47,181 nucleotides of DNA from NCBI GenBank assembly GCA_032378655.1, contig JAVYJS010000009.1, positions 1 through 47,181 of the forward strand. Direction: 5' to 3'. Below are positions 25,828 through 35,461 of this stretch, in pieces. The DNA is from Arsenophonus melophagi. Lineage in GTDB: Bacteria; Pseudomonadota; Gammaproteobacteria; Enterobacterales; Enterobacteriaceae. Below the pieces are notes generated by a model. It worked only from the letters and a program-made list of their open reading frames with translations. It did not search any database and was not told the origin of the DNA. Both the position numbers and the translations under genes were made by a program. Every line of letters starts with the position of its first letter. The stretch's first letter is position 1.

Positions 25828-26577
25828 ATGTTTACAGTTATTATTCCAACACGTTTTGCTTCTCGTAGATTACCAGGCAAGCCTTTAGCTGATATTCATG
25901 GAAAACCCATGATTATTAGAGTAATGGAAAGAGCGCTTATGTCAGATGCAAGGAATGTTATTGTTGCGACTGATCATCAGTCTGTATTTGATGTTGTGAA
26001 AGCCGCTCATGGTGAAGTGTGTATGACTAATATAAGTCATCAATCAGGCATCGAAAGATTGGCAGAATCAATTGAAAAATATAAACTTTCTGATGAAGAA
26101 ATTATTATCAATGTTCAAGGTGATGAACCTTTAATCCCGCCTGAACTTATTAATCAACTTGCTAGTAATTTATTACTAAAGAATATTAATATGGCAACTT
26201 TAGCTACTTACATCAATAATCCAGATGACATATTTGATCCGACTATAGTTAAAGTAGTAATAGATAGAGAGAGCAAAGCCTTATATTTTTCTAGAGCAGC
26301 TATTCCATGGGATCGGGATCGCTTTGAAGCTAATAACATAGATATTAGCCAACATTTTTTGCGTCATATTGGTATTTATGCTTATCGAGCTGGGTTTATT
26401 CGTCGTTATATGCAATGGCCGATTTCACCATTAGAAAAAATAGAAATGCTTGAGCAATTACGTGTACTATGGAACGGAGAAAAAATTCATGTTTCCATAG
26501 CACTTAAAACTCCAGGACCTGGAGTAAATAATCAGAAAGATCTTAATGCTATTAGAAAAATTTTTTTTACTGTGTAA
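25828..26577 (+). CDS. kdsB: CMP-KDO synthetase
   Basis: The 249-residue product (248 in E. coli) activates KDO with CTP to CMP-KDO in the cytoplasm, supplying the inner core sugar of lipopolysaccharide. The N-terminal nucleotide-binding block FTVIIPTRFASRRLPGKPL fits the family. Also present are the NVQGDEPLIPPELI motif with the metal-binding Asp, and YFSRAAIPWDRD followed by RHIGIYAYRAGFIRRY. It starts 1 nt after ycaR. Together with lpxK and msbA it implies that KDO-lipid A is made. It is the last gene of block B before a 2.7-kb gene-poor joint. Confidence 0.96.
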   Translation: MFTVIIPTRFASRRLPGKPLADIHGKPMIIRVMERALMSDARNVIVATDHQSVFDVVKAAHGEVCMTNISHQSGIERLAESIEKYKLSDEEIIINVQGDEPLIPPELINQLASNLLLKNINMATLATYINNPDDIFDPTIVKVVIDRESKALYFSRAAIPWDRDRFEANNIDISQHFLRHIGIYAYRAGFIRRYMQWPISPLEKIEMLEQLRVLWNGEKIHVSIALKTPGPGVNNQKDLNAIRKIFFTV

Positions 26578-26926
26578 AAGTACATTATTATTGTCTACTA
26601 TAATATAGTTTATAATTTAAAATTAGTTAGTATTAGATACTAATACAGTATTTTATATTAAACGTTAACTATTTAAGTTTTTTTTATTCTATGCCATATT
26701 GAAATAATAAATTGATAAAAGCCTATTTATACTTAGGAAAATAAGTATAAAGATAAAATTTTACCAAAATTTTATGAGGAGGTAATGGCAAATTGATTAT
26801 TAAGTACAATTAAATAAAATTAAAGTATAGAACAATACAGAAAAAATAGAAAGTTATCATTGTGACAATTAGATCTATCTGACTAAGATTAAAATCTTAC
26901 TGCTATTTCAGTAAAAATTAATTGGG

Positions 26927-26968
26927 GCATCAGAGTTTTCATGATGAAACTCATGAAAACTCTGATGC
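26927..26968. repeat. 18-bp perfect inverted repeat
   Basis: The arms are 26927-26944 and 26951-26968 with a 6-nt loop. It has relatively GC-rich ends for this gap. Confidence 0.8.
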
Positions 26969-27064
26969 TAAGTTATGCTTAATCAAGCTTCTTCTATTAA
27001 GAGCCAATTACATTTACTGTAAATACGCTTCTCAGTACCATAAAAGAAGCATTGTTTATGAAAG

Positions 27065-27098
27065 AGAAAGCTTAAAACGAAAGCATTTTAAGCTTTCT
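27065..27098. repeat. 13-bp perfect inverted repeat
   Basis: The arms are 27065-27077 and 27086-27098. Confidence 0.75.
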
Positions 27099-27254
27099 TA
27101 CTAGGTATTTGTTGCTAATTAAAATAATGTTATAAAATAAGATTACATAAAATGTTTATAGAAACACTATAAAGAACATGCACCAGTTAAAAAGATATCA
27201 TCTTCTTCTCAAGAAGACCTCTAAATCTAAGCTATTTTTTGTAAAAGTGGTTTG

Positions 27255-27289
27255 TTTAAAGTAAAATAATTTTTTTATTTTACTTTAAA
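27255..27289. repeat. 15-bp perfect inverted repeat
   Basis: The arms are 27255-27269 and 27275-27289 with a T-only loop. Confidence 0.75.
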
Positions 27290-27327
27290 TCACTTGATCA
27301 AACACCATCCATGATAGTATACTTATT

Positions 27328-27352
27328 ACTGAATACTTAATAAGTATTCAGT
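27328..27352. repeat. 12-bp perfect palindrome, 1-nt centre
   Basis: ACTGAATACTTA is followed by A and by its reverse complement. Confidence 0.8.
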
Positions 27353-28352
27353 TGAGAATTTTGATATAAAATATCTCTTTAGAAGAGAGAATGCTTTTTA
27401 ATAGGCTAAATTAATTGAGCAAAATAGTTATTTTGAATATAGCAATTATTTATTTATCAAATAAATAAAAATAGTAAATGAATTAATTGCAATTAATTTT
27501 GATTCTGTTAAAAAAACAGCATTCACACGAAAAATTCTATATATGCTGAATACTAGATTTTCAATAGCATCCTAGTAAAACATTGACATTAATACCAGAA
27601 TTTTTGTAAGTTGATACAATAATTTAATGATAAAAAACAAGACAATACCACTATAAAACTAATACGAAAACCATTATCAGATATAATATTATAAACAGTT
27701 ACTATAACTAGGTAGTAAAAATAAAAATCAATATGATGGAATGAGATTTTGAGTATTGTAAGTTTAAAAATATTGAATGAAATGCATTATTTATGCTCAC
27801 TGAAGCCATCTATAAAATAATACCTGATTTATTTTCAATGAAAATATCAATGAAAAGAAATATTAACTTATTCAGAATAATAATAATAAAATAAATTAAA
27901 AATAATATAGTTAGTGCATTCAAACAAGATAAGCAAGCGATGATTTTGATCCTTTAAATGACCTTTAAGGTCGCTAAGGATAAAGATATACGTCATTATG
28001 TTTAATTGTTAGTAAAATAGGGTTAAACATGCGAAAACATTGTCGGAATTATCCGAGGAGAGTATATTATATAGTAGGATGCTGAATTATCAGTTCAGCT
28101 TTCTTTAATAACAAGAATGATATTATATTTTGCCATGATTTTTATCATTTGACCATATTGAATATTGTCTAATGACACTTTTAATGATCTCTGATCATGA
28201 TTACTAATCTCAATACTTGTATTGATCCCATATCCCATAACAACCTAAAAAATGCAATATCACCTATTACTTTGGTATATTGCAATCGGATATATAAACA
28301 GAAAACACAACATTATTCCCATAATATGAATAGATCCTAATCTATTTTTTGA

Positions 28353-28428
28353 GACACCGTCTTTATATAAAGACGGTGTCAATATATAAAGACAGTATCA
28401 ATCTGTATTTTCACGGATTGATACTGTT
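28353..28428. repeat. Two adjacent related hairpins
   Basis: The first hairpin is a perfect 28-nt palindrome (28353-28380) with arms GACACCGTCTTTAT and its complement. A 20-nt segment (28364-28383) is repeated at 28383-28402 with two G-to-A differences. The second copy pairs with 28416-28427 (12 bp perfect), whose sequence carries the matching C-to-T differences relative to the first hairpin's left arm. Confidence 0.8.
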
Positions 28429-29186
28429 ATCCATACTGAATAGTTCATGGAATTACATAACTTATCGATATACTATAAAGGTTATTGTACTTCATGTGTT
28501 TTTATTAGTTTTAGTGAGGTGGCTATAATGGAGCGCTTTGTGAAAATATAGATAGTGCAAGAGTATTACGAGAGTATTTATATAAAACGTCAAGCACTTG
28601 ATGTATAATTTTAATAAGAAGTCATTTATCATCTATAGCTACAGTTTCCGTTATTTTTGTAGCTAAAATAACCCATATAATATATTACTCAGCGAGCAAT
28701 ACTCTATTATTTTTCATAGAAAACATAAATTAAATCTCATTTGCTTAACTGCACGTTGTGATTTTCCTCTTTCTTTGTTCATGGAAAGGAATTTTGGTAA
28801 ATTAATATCTTTGTAATAAAAGATTTTCTACTCTTAGATGGCATATGAGTATTCATATCCTATGATAGAAAATCATGAAAAATAACCTATTAATAAAAAT
28901 CTATGAAAGGATTCTATTGATATTTAGTCAACTTTTATTTTTTTATAATAAAATTTTAAAAAAAAAACAAAAGCTCTGACGAAACACATATTTAATTTGA
29001 ATTAATCCAGAATTACTTTTATTGCATTGTGTATATTTATTCATTATTAGTGCAATTATACTGTTCTTGAAACAGGACGTAGTTTATCTTCGTTTTCCTG
29101 TTAGTTGTTTTACTAAAATTGGTAACTGTTTTTTTTACTAATGTCATCGGTAGGTTTTCTTCTTTCTTGTAAAGAAGAAAGCTGGA

Positions 29187-29211
29187 TTTCCCTTACTCAA
29201 TGTAAGGGAAA
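29187..29211. repeat. 10-bp hairpin with GC core
   Basis: TTTCCCTTAC pairs with GTAAGGGAAA around TCAAT. It is about 90 nt beyond the fbaA stop on the minus strand. Confidence 0.65.
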
Positions 29212-29265
29212 AAGTTTTTAAGAATTTCCAATAGGAAACAAACGACACTATAAAATTAACTTAGC

Positions 29266-29285
29266 TTCTGATGAGTGTATCAGAA
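29266..29285 (-). terminator. Probable fbaA terminator hairpin
   Basis: TTCTGAT and ATCAGAA flank a 6-nt loop, 16 nt past the fbaA stop on the minus strand. Confidence 0.45.
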
Positions 29286-29300
29286 AAAACTGATCATTAA

Positions 29301-30380
29301 TTACAGCATATTAATACAATTTAATTCTTTATAAGCAAGCTCTAAACGCGCCATCATAGAAATCTGTCCAGCTCGAATCCAAACACGGGGATCGTAATAT
29401 TTCTTATTTGGCTTATTTCTACCCTTGGGATTACCTAATTGGCTTTGTAGGCATTCTTCATTATTCTTATAATAATGAAGAATGCCTTTCCACATTGCCC
29501 ACTGTGTATCAGTATCGATATTCATTTTTACTACACCATAACTGACTGCTTCTTTAATATCTTCAGCAGAAGATCCTGAACCACCATGGAAAACAAAATT
29601 TAGATTATTCATCAATGGTAAATGAAATTTCTGCGCAACATACTTTTGTGAGCTTTGAAGGATCTTAGGTGTTAATGCAACATTTCCTGGCTTGTAAACA
29701 CCATGTACGTTACCGAAAGATGCTGCAATTGTAAAGCGATGACTAATTTTGATTAACTGCTCGTAAGCATAGGCTACATCTTCTGGTTTAGTATAAAGCA
29801 ATGAGCTATCTAATCCAGTCTTATCGAGACCATCTTCCTCACCGCCAGTACATCCTAGCTCAATTTCTAACGTCATGTCCATTTTGCTCATCCGTTGCAA
29901 ATATTGAGAACAAATAGCAATATTATCCACTAATAACTCTTCAGATAAATCAATCATATGTGATGAAAACAGTGGTTTACCTGTGGTTTTATAGTATTCT
30001 TCGCCAGCATCGAGTAATCCATCAATCCAAAGTAGTTGGTTACGTGAACAATGATCGGTATGTAAAATCACAGGTACGCCATAGTGTTTTGCCATTTCAT
30101 GCACATGATGAGCTCCTGAAATTGCCCCTAAAATAGCAGCTTTCTGTCCTTCTACTTTTAAACCCAGACCAGCCATAAACGCAGAACCGCTATTAGAAAA
30201 TTGAACAATGACTGGAAAACCAACTTTAGCAGCAGTTTCTAATACAGCATTAATAGAATCTGTACCTATACAATTTACGGCTGGCAGTGCGAATTTATAC
30301 TCTTTTGTAAGAGCAAAAACTTTTTGCACATCCTCACCGGTAATAACACCTGGTATTAAAAAATTAAAAATCTTTAACAT
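29301..30380 (-). CDS. fbaA: Class II fructose-bisphosphate aldolase
   Basis: The 359-residue product has the E. coli FbaA length. The zinc-dependent enzyme cleaves fructose 1,6-bisphosphate to DHAP and glyceraldehyde 3-phosphate. The HTDHC block (about 108-112) carries the catalytic Asp and a zinc His. EIELGCTGGEEDG, ASFGNVHGVYKPGN and NFVFHGGSGS supply other metal and phosphate ligands. NMNIDTDTQWAMW-type and NPKGRNKPNKKYYDPRVW blocks are intact. It is the last gene of the epd-pgk-fbaA operon, 60 nt after pgk. It starts with ATG at 30380; an AGGAC Shine-Dalgarno is visible upstream on the minus strand. Confidence 0.97.
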   Translation of the reverse strand: MLKIFNFLIPGVITGEDVQKVFALTKEYKFALPAVNCIGTDSINAVLETAAKVGFPVIVQFSNSGSAFMAGLGLKVEGQKAAILGAISGAHHVHEMAKHYGVPVILHTDHCSRNQLLWIDGLLDAGEEYYKTTGKPLFSSHMIDLSEELLVDNIAICSQYLQRMSKMDMTLEIELGCTGGEEDGLDKTGLDSSLLYTKPEDVAYAYEQLIKISHRFTIAASFGNVHGVYKPGNVALTPKILQSSQKYVAQKFHLPLMNNLNFVFHGGSGSSAEDIKEAVSYGVVKMNIDTDTQWAMWKGILHYYKNNEECLQSQLGNPKGRNKPNKKYYDPRVWIRAGQISMMARLELAYKELNCINML

Positions 30381-30440
30381 AATTTAAAGTCCTAACATTA
30401 AATCTATAACAATGTTATCAATCGTTTTCTTGAGGTATAA

Positions 30441-31622
30441 TTACTGTTTTTGATATAATTGCTTTTTTGCGCGTTCCTCTAATACAACAACAGCAGGTAA
30501 TTTTTTACCTTCTACAAATTCCAGAAAAGCACCACCACCAGTAGAAATATAAGAGATTTTATCAGCAACACCAAACAGATCAATAGCTGCTAGCGTATCA
30601 CCACCACCAGCAAGAGAAAAGGAGTTACTCTGTGCAATCGCTTGCGCAATCACTGCTGTACCGTGACGAAAATTAGGAAATTCGAAGACCCCAATCGGAC
30701 CATTCCATAAAATTGTTCTTGCCTGTTTAAGAATACGCGCTAAACGTTCAGCAGTTTCATCGCCTAAGTCCAAAATCTGTTCATCATCTTTAACTTCATT
30801 GACTGATTTCATCACCGCTTGTGCAGTTTCAGAAAATTCAGTTGCTACACGAACATCTGTTGGAACAGAAATATCGCAAATTGCTAATAATTTTTCTGCT
30901 TCTGGGATTAAATCATCTTCATATAAAGAACGGCCAACTTTATGGCCTTCAGCAGCAATAAAAGTATTGGCAATACCCCCTCCGACAATAATCTGATCAG
31001 AAATTTTTGCTAATGAATCCAATACAGTTAATTTAGTGGAAACTTTTGAACCACCAATAATTGCGACCATAGGGCGAGCAGGTTCTTTTAATGCTTTACT
31101 TAATGCATCTAACTCAGCAGACAGCAATGGTCCAGCACATGCTATAGATGCAAATTTTGCAACGCCATGGGTTGATGCTTGCGCTCGGTGAGCAGTACCA
31201 AATGCATCCATTACATATATGTCACAAAGAGAAGCATATTGCTTAGATAAAGTTTCATCATCCTTTTTTTCTCCTCTATTAAATCGAACATTCTCAAGAA
31301 CTACTAGCTCTCCAACAGCAACTTTTACCCCATTTAAATAATCTTTTACCAAACGAACAGGGTAATCAAGCCTATCTGCTAAATAGGCTACAACTGGTTT
31401 TAATGAAAACTCTTCATTATATTCGCCTTCAATAGGACGACCTAAATGAGATGTTACCATTACCTTTGCTCCCTGCTTTAAAGCGGCTTCAAGTGTCGGT
31501 AAAGAAGCACGAATACGTACATCAGAGATAACTTTCCCATCCTTGACAGGAACGTTTAAATCAGCTCGGCTGAATATTTTTTTACCTACTAGATCTAAAT
31601 CTGTCATCTTAATTACAGACAT
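30441..31622 (-). CDS. pgk: Phosphoglycerate kinase
   Basis: The 393-residue product (387 in E. coli) transfers the acyl phosphate of 1,3-bisphosphoglycerate to ADP in glycolysis. Conserved blocks are FSRADLNVPVKDGKV (substrate Asp and Asn), TSHLGRP, and GGSKVSTKL. Further on are NGPIGVFEF and GGGDTLAAI and the C-terminal STGGGAFLEFVEGKKLP with the glycine-rich nucleotide loop. The protein is cytoplasmic and monomeric in the family. It lies between epd (75 nt upstream) and fbaA (60 nt downstream) on one strand, the conserved enteric operon order. Confidence 0.97.
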   Translation of the reverse strand: MSVIKMTDLDLVGKKIFSRADLNVPVKDGKVISDVRIRASLPTLEAALKQGAKVMVTSHLGRPIEGEYNEEFSLKPVVAYLADRLDYPVRLVKDYLNGVKVAVGELVVLENVRFNRGEKKDDETLSKQYASLCDIYVMDAFGTAHRAQASTHGVAKFASIACAGPLLSAELDALSKALKEPARPMVAIIGGSKVSTKLTVLDSLAKISDQIIVGGGIANTFIAAEGHKVGRSLYEDDLIPEAEKLLAICDISVPTDVRVATEFSETAQAVMKSVNEVKDDEQILDLGDETAERLARILKQARTILWNGPIGVFEFPNFRHGTAVIAQAIAQSNSFSLAGGGDTLAAIDLFGVADKISYISTGGGAFLEFVEGKKLPAVVVLEERAKKQLYQKQ

Positions 31623-31697
31623 TCTAAATCCTCTTGATGATTTTTTACATTATTAATTGTGCTATGTGTTGTGAGTACCGTATCCTTCTTTCTGCTA

Positions 31698-32729
31698 TCA
31701 AAAATCTTTGCTGAAACCAACATGAGCCATTGCTAATGTTGTATCAAGCATGCGATTAGAAAACCCCCATTCATTATCACACCAAACTAAAAGTTTAATC
31801 AAATGCTGTCCGCTAACGCGTGTTTGCGTACTATCGACAATAGCGCTATGTGGATCATGATTGAAATCAGTTGATACTAGTGGCAGTTCAGTATAATGAA
31901 CTATTCCATGAAATAAATTCTTTGCTGCTTGTTGCAATAGCTGATTGACTTTGCTTGCTGTTACTTTTGATTTTACTATCACACTGAGATCTATTGCCGT
32001 TACATTGATGGTGGGTACACGAACTGATATAGCTTCAAAACGATTTTTAAATTTAGGAAATATTCGCGAGATACCATCAGATAATTTAGTATCAATAGGA
32101 ATAATAGATTGGCCAGCTGCACGTGTTCGGCGTAAATCTGGATGATAGGTATCGACAACAGGCTGATCATTCATTGCAGCATGTATTGTGGTTATGGTAC
32201 CACATTCAATTTCGAAAGCATCATCTAATATTTTTATTATAGGAATAATACAATTTGTTGTACATGATCCATTAGATACTAATTGATCGCTCTTTTTTAA
32301 AGAGGTTTCATTAATACCATAAATAATGGTTGCATCTAAATCAGTTTTCCCTAGATGGGAAAAAAGAACTTTTTTTGCACCGCTGGCTAAATGAGCTAAA
32401 CCATCTTTTTGAAAACCATAACTTCCTGTACAATCCAGCACTATATCAATATTTAATGTCCGCCATGGCAGCTCTTTAATCTCAGATTGATAGAATAGGT
32501 GAATATTATCATTACCTACCACTAATAAATCCTTATTATCAAGGTGCACATCCAAGGAAAATCTACCATGAGTAGAGTCATATTTTAATAAATGCGCTAT
32601 TCCTTGTGGAGTAGCAATTTCATTAATCGCAATAATAGTAATTTGAGCTTGACGATTAGATTCATAGAGCGCTCTTAATACACTACGTCCTATTCGCCCG
32701 AAACCATTAATTGCCACCCTAACTACCAT
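31698..32729 (-). CDS. epd: Erythrose-4-phosphate dehydrogenase
   Basis: The 343-residue product belongs to the GAPDH fold and aligns best with E. coli Epd (339 residues), not GapA. It has VRVAINGFGRIGRSVLRALYES, the active-site Cys156 in SCTTNC, and H183 in TIHAAMNDQP. It also has YHPDLRRTRAAGQSIIP, RVPTINVTAIDLSV and DFNHDPHSAIVD. Epd oxidises erythrose 4-phosphate to erythronate 4-phosphate, the first step of pyridoxal phosphate synthesis. Erythrose 4-phosphate is made by transketolase, whose gene lies next door. The residue before SCTTNC is Gly where E. coli has Ala. Weak GAPDH activity is possible, and I cannot tell from the window whether gapA exists elsewhere. Confidence 0.92.
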   Translation of the reverse strand: MVVRVAINGFGRIGRSVLRALYESNRQAQITIIAINEIATPQGIAHLLKYDSTHGRFSLDVHLDNKDLLVVGNDNIHLFYQSEIKELPWRTLNIDIVLDCTGSYGFQKDGLAHLASGAKKVLFSHLGKTDLDATIIYGINETSLKKSDQLVSNGSCTTNCIIPIIKILDDAFEIECGTITTIHAAMNDQPVVDTYHPDLRRTRAAGQSIIPIDTKLSDGISRIFPKFKNRFEAISVRVPTINVTAIDLSVIVKSKVTASKVNQLLQQAAKNLFHGIVHYTELPLVSTDFNHDPHSAIVDSTQTRVSGQHLIKLLVWCDNEWGFSNRMLDTTLAMAHVGFSKDF

Positions 32730-32993
32730 ACCATTCCTTCAATGTCATAATTGATTTCTTAACGATTAAGAATACTGATAATTACAGCTTGTATATTGCG
32801 GATCTGCTTTTCAAGCAGAAAATGTGATTTGAATTAATGCAATATTTTACTTTAAAAGTAAAAACCAGTTTGAACATAAACAGGTTACAGTATTCAAAAG
32901 AAATGTACAATAGGCTTTAGATCATGGATCAAAAAATAAAAGAATACGTATTATCATATAATGCTCAAAGTACGCCTTTATCTTTATCATAAA

Positions 32994-34988
32994 TTATGAT
33001 AATAAAGATTTTGCCTTTTCAATCACATTATCCACACTAAAACCAAATGTTTTAAATAAAACATCTCCAGGTGCTGACTTACCAAAAGTATAAATACCAA
33101 TAACTGCACCACTTATACCAACATATTTGTACCAAAAATCAGTAATACCTGCTTCAATAACGAGTCGAGCTCCTACAGTACTTGGTAGAACTGAATCGCA
33201 ATAGATGGCATCTTGTTTCTCAAAAGTATCCACAGATGGCATAGACACGACCCGTACTTTATAACCTTCTGCAGTCAACTTTTCGTAAGCCTTAACAGCT
33301 AATACAACTTCAGAGCCTGTTGCAATTAAAATAAGCGTTGGTATTCCTTCACTATCCTTTAGTACATAACCTCCTTTAATAATATTAGTCAACTGCATGG
33401 CAGTACGGGACTGCTGTTCAACATTTTGCCGAGAAAAAATTAACGCACTTGGCCCATCTTGACGCTCAATAGCATATTGCCAAGCAATGGCTGATTCTAC
33501 CTGATCACAAGGACGCCAAGTACTTATATTAGGTGTTATACGTAAACTTGCTAATTGCTCAATAGGCTGATGAGTTGGGCCATCTTCGCCAAGGCCAATA
33601 GAATCATGAGTATAGACAAAAATACTACGAATTTTCATTAATGCAGCCATACGCACTGCATTACGAGCGTAATCAGAAAACACTAAAAAAGTAGCTCCAT
33701 AAGGTATAAATCCTCCATGCAATGCTATACCATTCATAATTGCTGACATACCAAATTCACGTACTCCATAGTGAATATAATTACCTGATTTGTACTGATT
33801 TATTGACTTAGACGCTGACCACATAGTTAAATTACTTCCTGATAAATCCGCAGAGCCACCTAAAAGCTCAGGCAGTACTTTACAAAATGTCTCTAATGTA
33901 TTTTGTGAAGCTTTACGGGTAGCAATATTAGAAGGTGTATGTTGCAATTTTATAACAAATTCATTTACCACTGTTTGCCAATCCAGTGGCAACCTATTTT
34001 CAGTTCGGCGTTTAAATTCTTGGGCAAGTTTTGGAAAAGCCTGCTGATACAGGAAAAATTTTTGATTCCAGGTGTTTTGCTTTTTTTGTCCTATTTCTCG
34101 AGCATTCCAGGCTTTATAAATATTTTCCGGTATCTCAAAAGCTGAATAGGGCCAATTTAACGCTGACCGTGTTTCAGCAATTTCTCTGTCTCCTAATGGA
34201 GAACCATGTATTTCTGCAGAGCCTGATTTATGTGGTGATCCATAACCAATCGTTGTTTTACAAATCAATAAAGAAGGTTTATCAGTAACGCCTCGAGCTT
34301 GCTCTATTGCTAACTTAATTTTTTCAGCATCATGTCCATCAACGTCTTCTATAACATGCCAATGATAAGCAGAAAATCGCTTAGCAGTATTATCAGTAAA
34401 CCAGCCTGATACCTCACCATCGATTGAAATTCCATTATCATCATAAAACATAATTAATTTACCCAAATTTAGTGTTCCGGCTAGTGAACAAGCTTCATGT
34501 GAAATACCTTCCATTATGCAACCATCGCCCATAAATACATAGGTATAATGATCAACGATAGTATGTTCATGACGATTAAATTGCGCAGATAACGTTCGTT
34601 CGGCAATTGCAAACCCTACCGCGTTTGCAATACCTTGGCCAAGTGGCCCAGTTGTGGCTTCAACACCTGGAGTACAACCATATTCGGGATGCCCAGGTGT
34701 TTTTGAGTGGAGTTGGCGGAAATGTTTTAATTCTTTGATCGATATATTATAACCAGTAAGATGTAACAAACTATAAAGTAGCATTGAGCCATGACCATTC
34801 GATAATACAAAGCGATCTCGATTAATCCAGTTAGGATCAGCGGGATTATGATTTAGATAATCCCGCCAAAGTACTTCAGCAATATCTGCCATTCCCATCG
34901 GCGCTCCTGGATGTCCTGACTTTACTTTCTGGACCGCATCCATACTCAGAAAACGAATAGCATTAGCATATTTTTTACGAGTGATCAT
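32994..34988 (-). CDS. tktA: Transketolase
   Basis: The 664-residue product (663 in E. coli TktA) transfers two-carbon ketol units with thiamine diphosphate in the non-oxidative pentose phosphate pathway. Catalytic histidines H26 (SGHPGAP), H66 (SNGHGS) and H100 are present. The ThDP-binding motif runs from GDGCIMEG at 154 to N185. The pyrimidine-domain block VREFGMSAIMNGIALHGG carries the catalytic Glu, and THDSIGLGEDGPTHQPIEQL is intact. It makes erythrose 4-phosphate for both AroA-pathway aromatics and Epd. It lies 264 nt upstream of epd on the same strand. The stop is embedded in an imperfect palindrome near 32975-33010. Confidence 0.96.
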   Translation of the reverse strand: MITRKKYANAIRFLSMDAVQKVKSGHPGAPMGMADIAEVLWRDYLNHNPADPNWINRDRFVLSNGHGSMLLYSLLHLTGYNISIKELKHFRQLHSKTPGHPEYGCTPGVEATTGPLGQGIANAVGFAIAERTLSAQFNRHEHTIVDHYTYVFMGDGCIMEGISHEACSLAGTLNLGKLIMFYDDNGISIDGEVSGWFTDNTAKRFSAYHWHVIEDVDGHDAEKIKLAIEQARGVTDKPSLLICKTTIGYGSPHKSGSAEIHGSPLGDREIAETRSALNWPYSAFEIPENIYKAWNAREIGQKKQNTWNQKFFLYQQAFPKLAQEFKRRTENRLPLDWQTVVNEFVIKLQHTPSNIATRKASQNTLETFCKVLPELLGGSADLSGSNLTMWSASKSINQYKSGNYIHYGVREFGMSAIMNGIALHGGFIPYGATFLVFSDYARNAVRMAALMKIRSIFVYTHDSIGLGEDGPTHQPIEQLASLRITPNISTWRPCDQVESAIAWQYAIERQDGPSALIFSRQNVEQQSRTAMQLTNIIKGGYVLKDSEGIPTLILIATGSEVVLAVKAYEKLTAEGYKVRVVSMPSVDTFEKQDAIYCDSVLPSTVGARLVIEAGITDFWYKYVGISGAVIGIYTFGKSAPGDVLFKTFGFSVDNVIEKAKSLLS

Positions 34989-35461
34989 TATTACTCCACC
35001 TCAAACAAACAGCAAAAGTTTACATTGGTTTTTCAATACTAGTTTGTTATTGTAATGGATAAAACATTATCCATAGGCGTAACATAAGCCAACTGTAAAA
35101 GTTTCTTTACATTACACATGTATTACAATAATTAAATAAAATGGCAATAATACAATTTTAGTACATGAAAAATCAAAATAGTAATAAGTTCGCTTATTAC
35201 TAGAATAAGGAATACTTGCTTAGTTTCTATACAAAACTTTTTGCATAAAAAATTTTGTATTTTTTGTAACATAACAAAAACTCGAATGCTCAAGCTCATT
35301 GAAGAGATTAAGATATGGACTCACGAGCCATTACATCATAAAATATAATCAAGTAAAGAACAGTCATAATATTGTAAGTAAATCCGTTATCTATAAGATT
35401 ATCTCTCGTAAATCTCTCGTAGTAAGTTGTACCTTGTAAGCTAACAAGGTACGATAATTAT
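34989..35461. other. 473-nt gap between tktA and dnaQ
   Basis: This is a joint between two ancestral blocks. It contains the tktA upstream region and a dnaQ-proximal hairpin. No gene or relic could be read. Confidence 0.6.
35429..35452 (-). terminator. Probable dnaQ terminator hairpin
   Basis: GTACCTTGT (35429-35437) pairs with ACAAGGTAC (35444-35452), 9 bp, just past the dnaQ stop on the minus strand. Confidence 0.5.

Larger units (their letters stand above)
26578..29300. other. 2.7-kb gene-poor junction region
   Basis: No open frame with family resemblance or a credible ribosome-binding site is visible on either strand. The region joins the kdsB end of one ancestral block to the fbaA end of another. 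It is very A+T rich and holds at least seven perfect inverted repeats (26927-26968, 27065-27098, 27255-27289, 27328-27352, 28353-28380, 28392-28427, 29187-29211). I found no DnaA-box cluster or tRNA gene by eye. Confidence 0.6.

Noticed and set aside
26922..27104. 60-codon open frame after kdsB
   Set aside because: Its first part is one long palindrome (26927-26968), there is no ribosome-binding site, and the product resembles no family I know. It is treated as chance.
28350..28450. Replication origin in the kdsB-fbaA gap
   Set aside because: Palindromes and AT-richness suggested it, but no cluster of DnaA boxes (TTATNCACA) and no origin-flanking genes are present.
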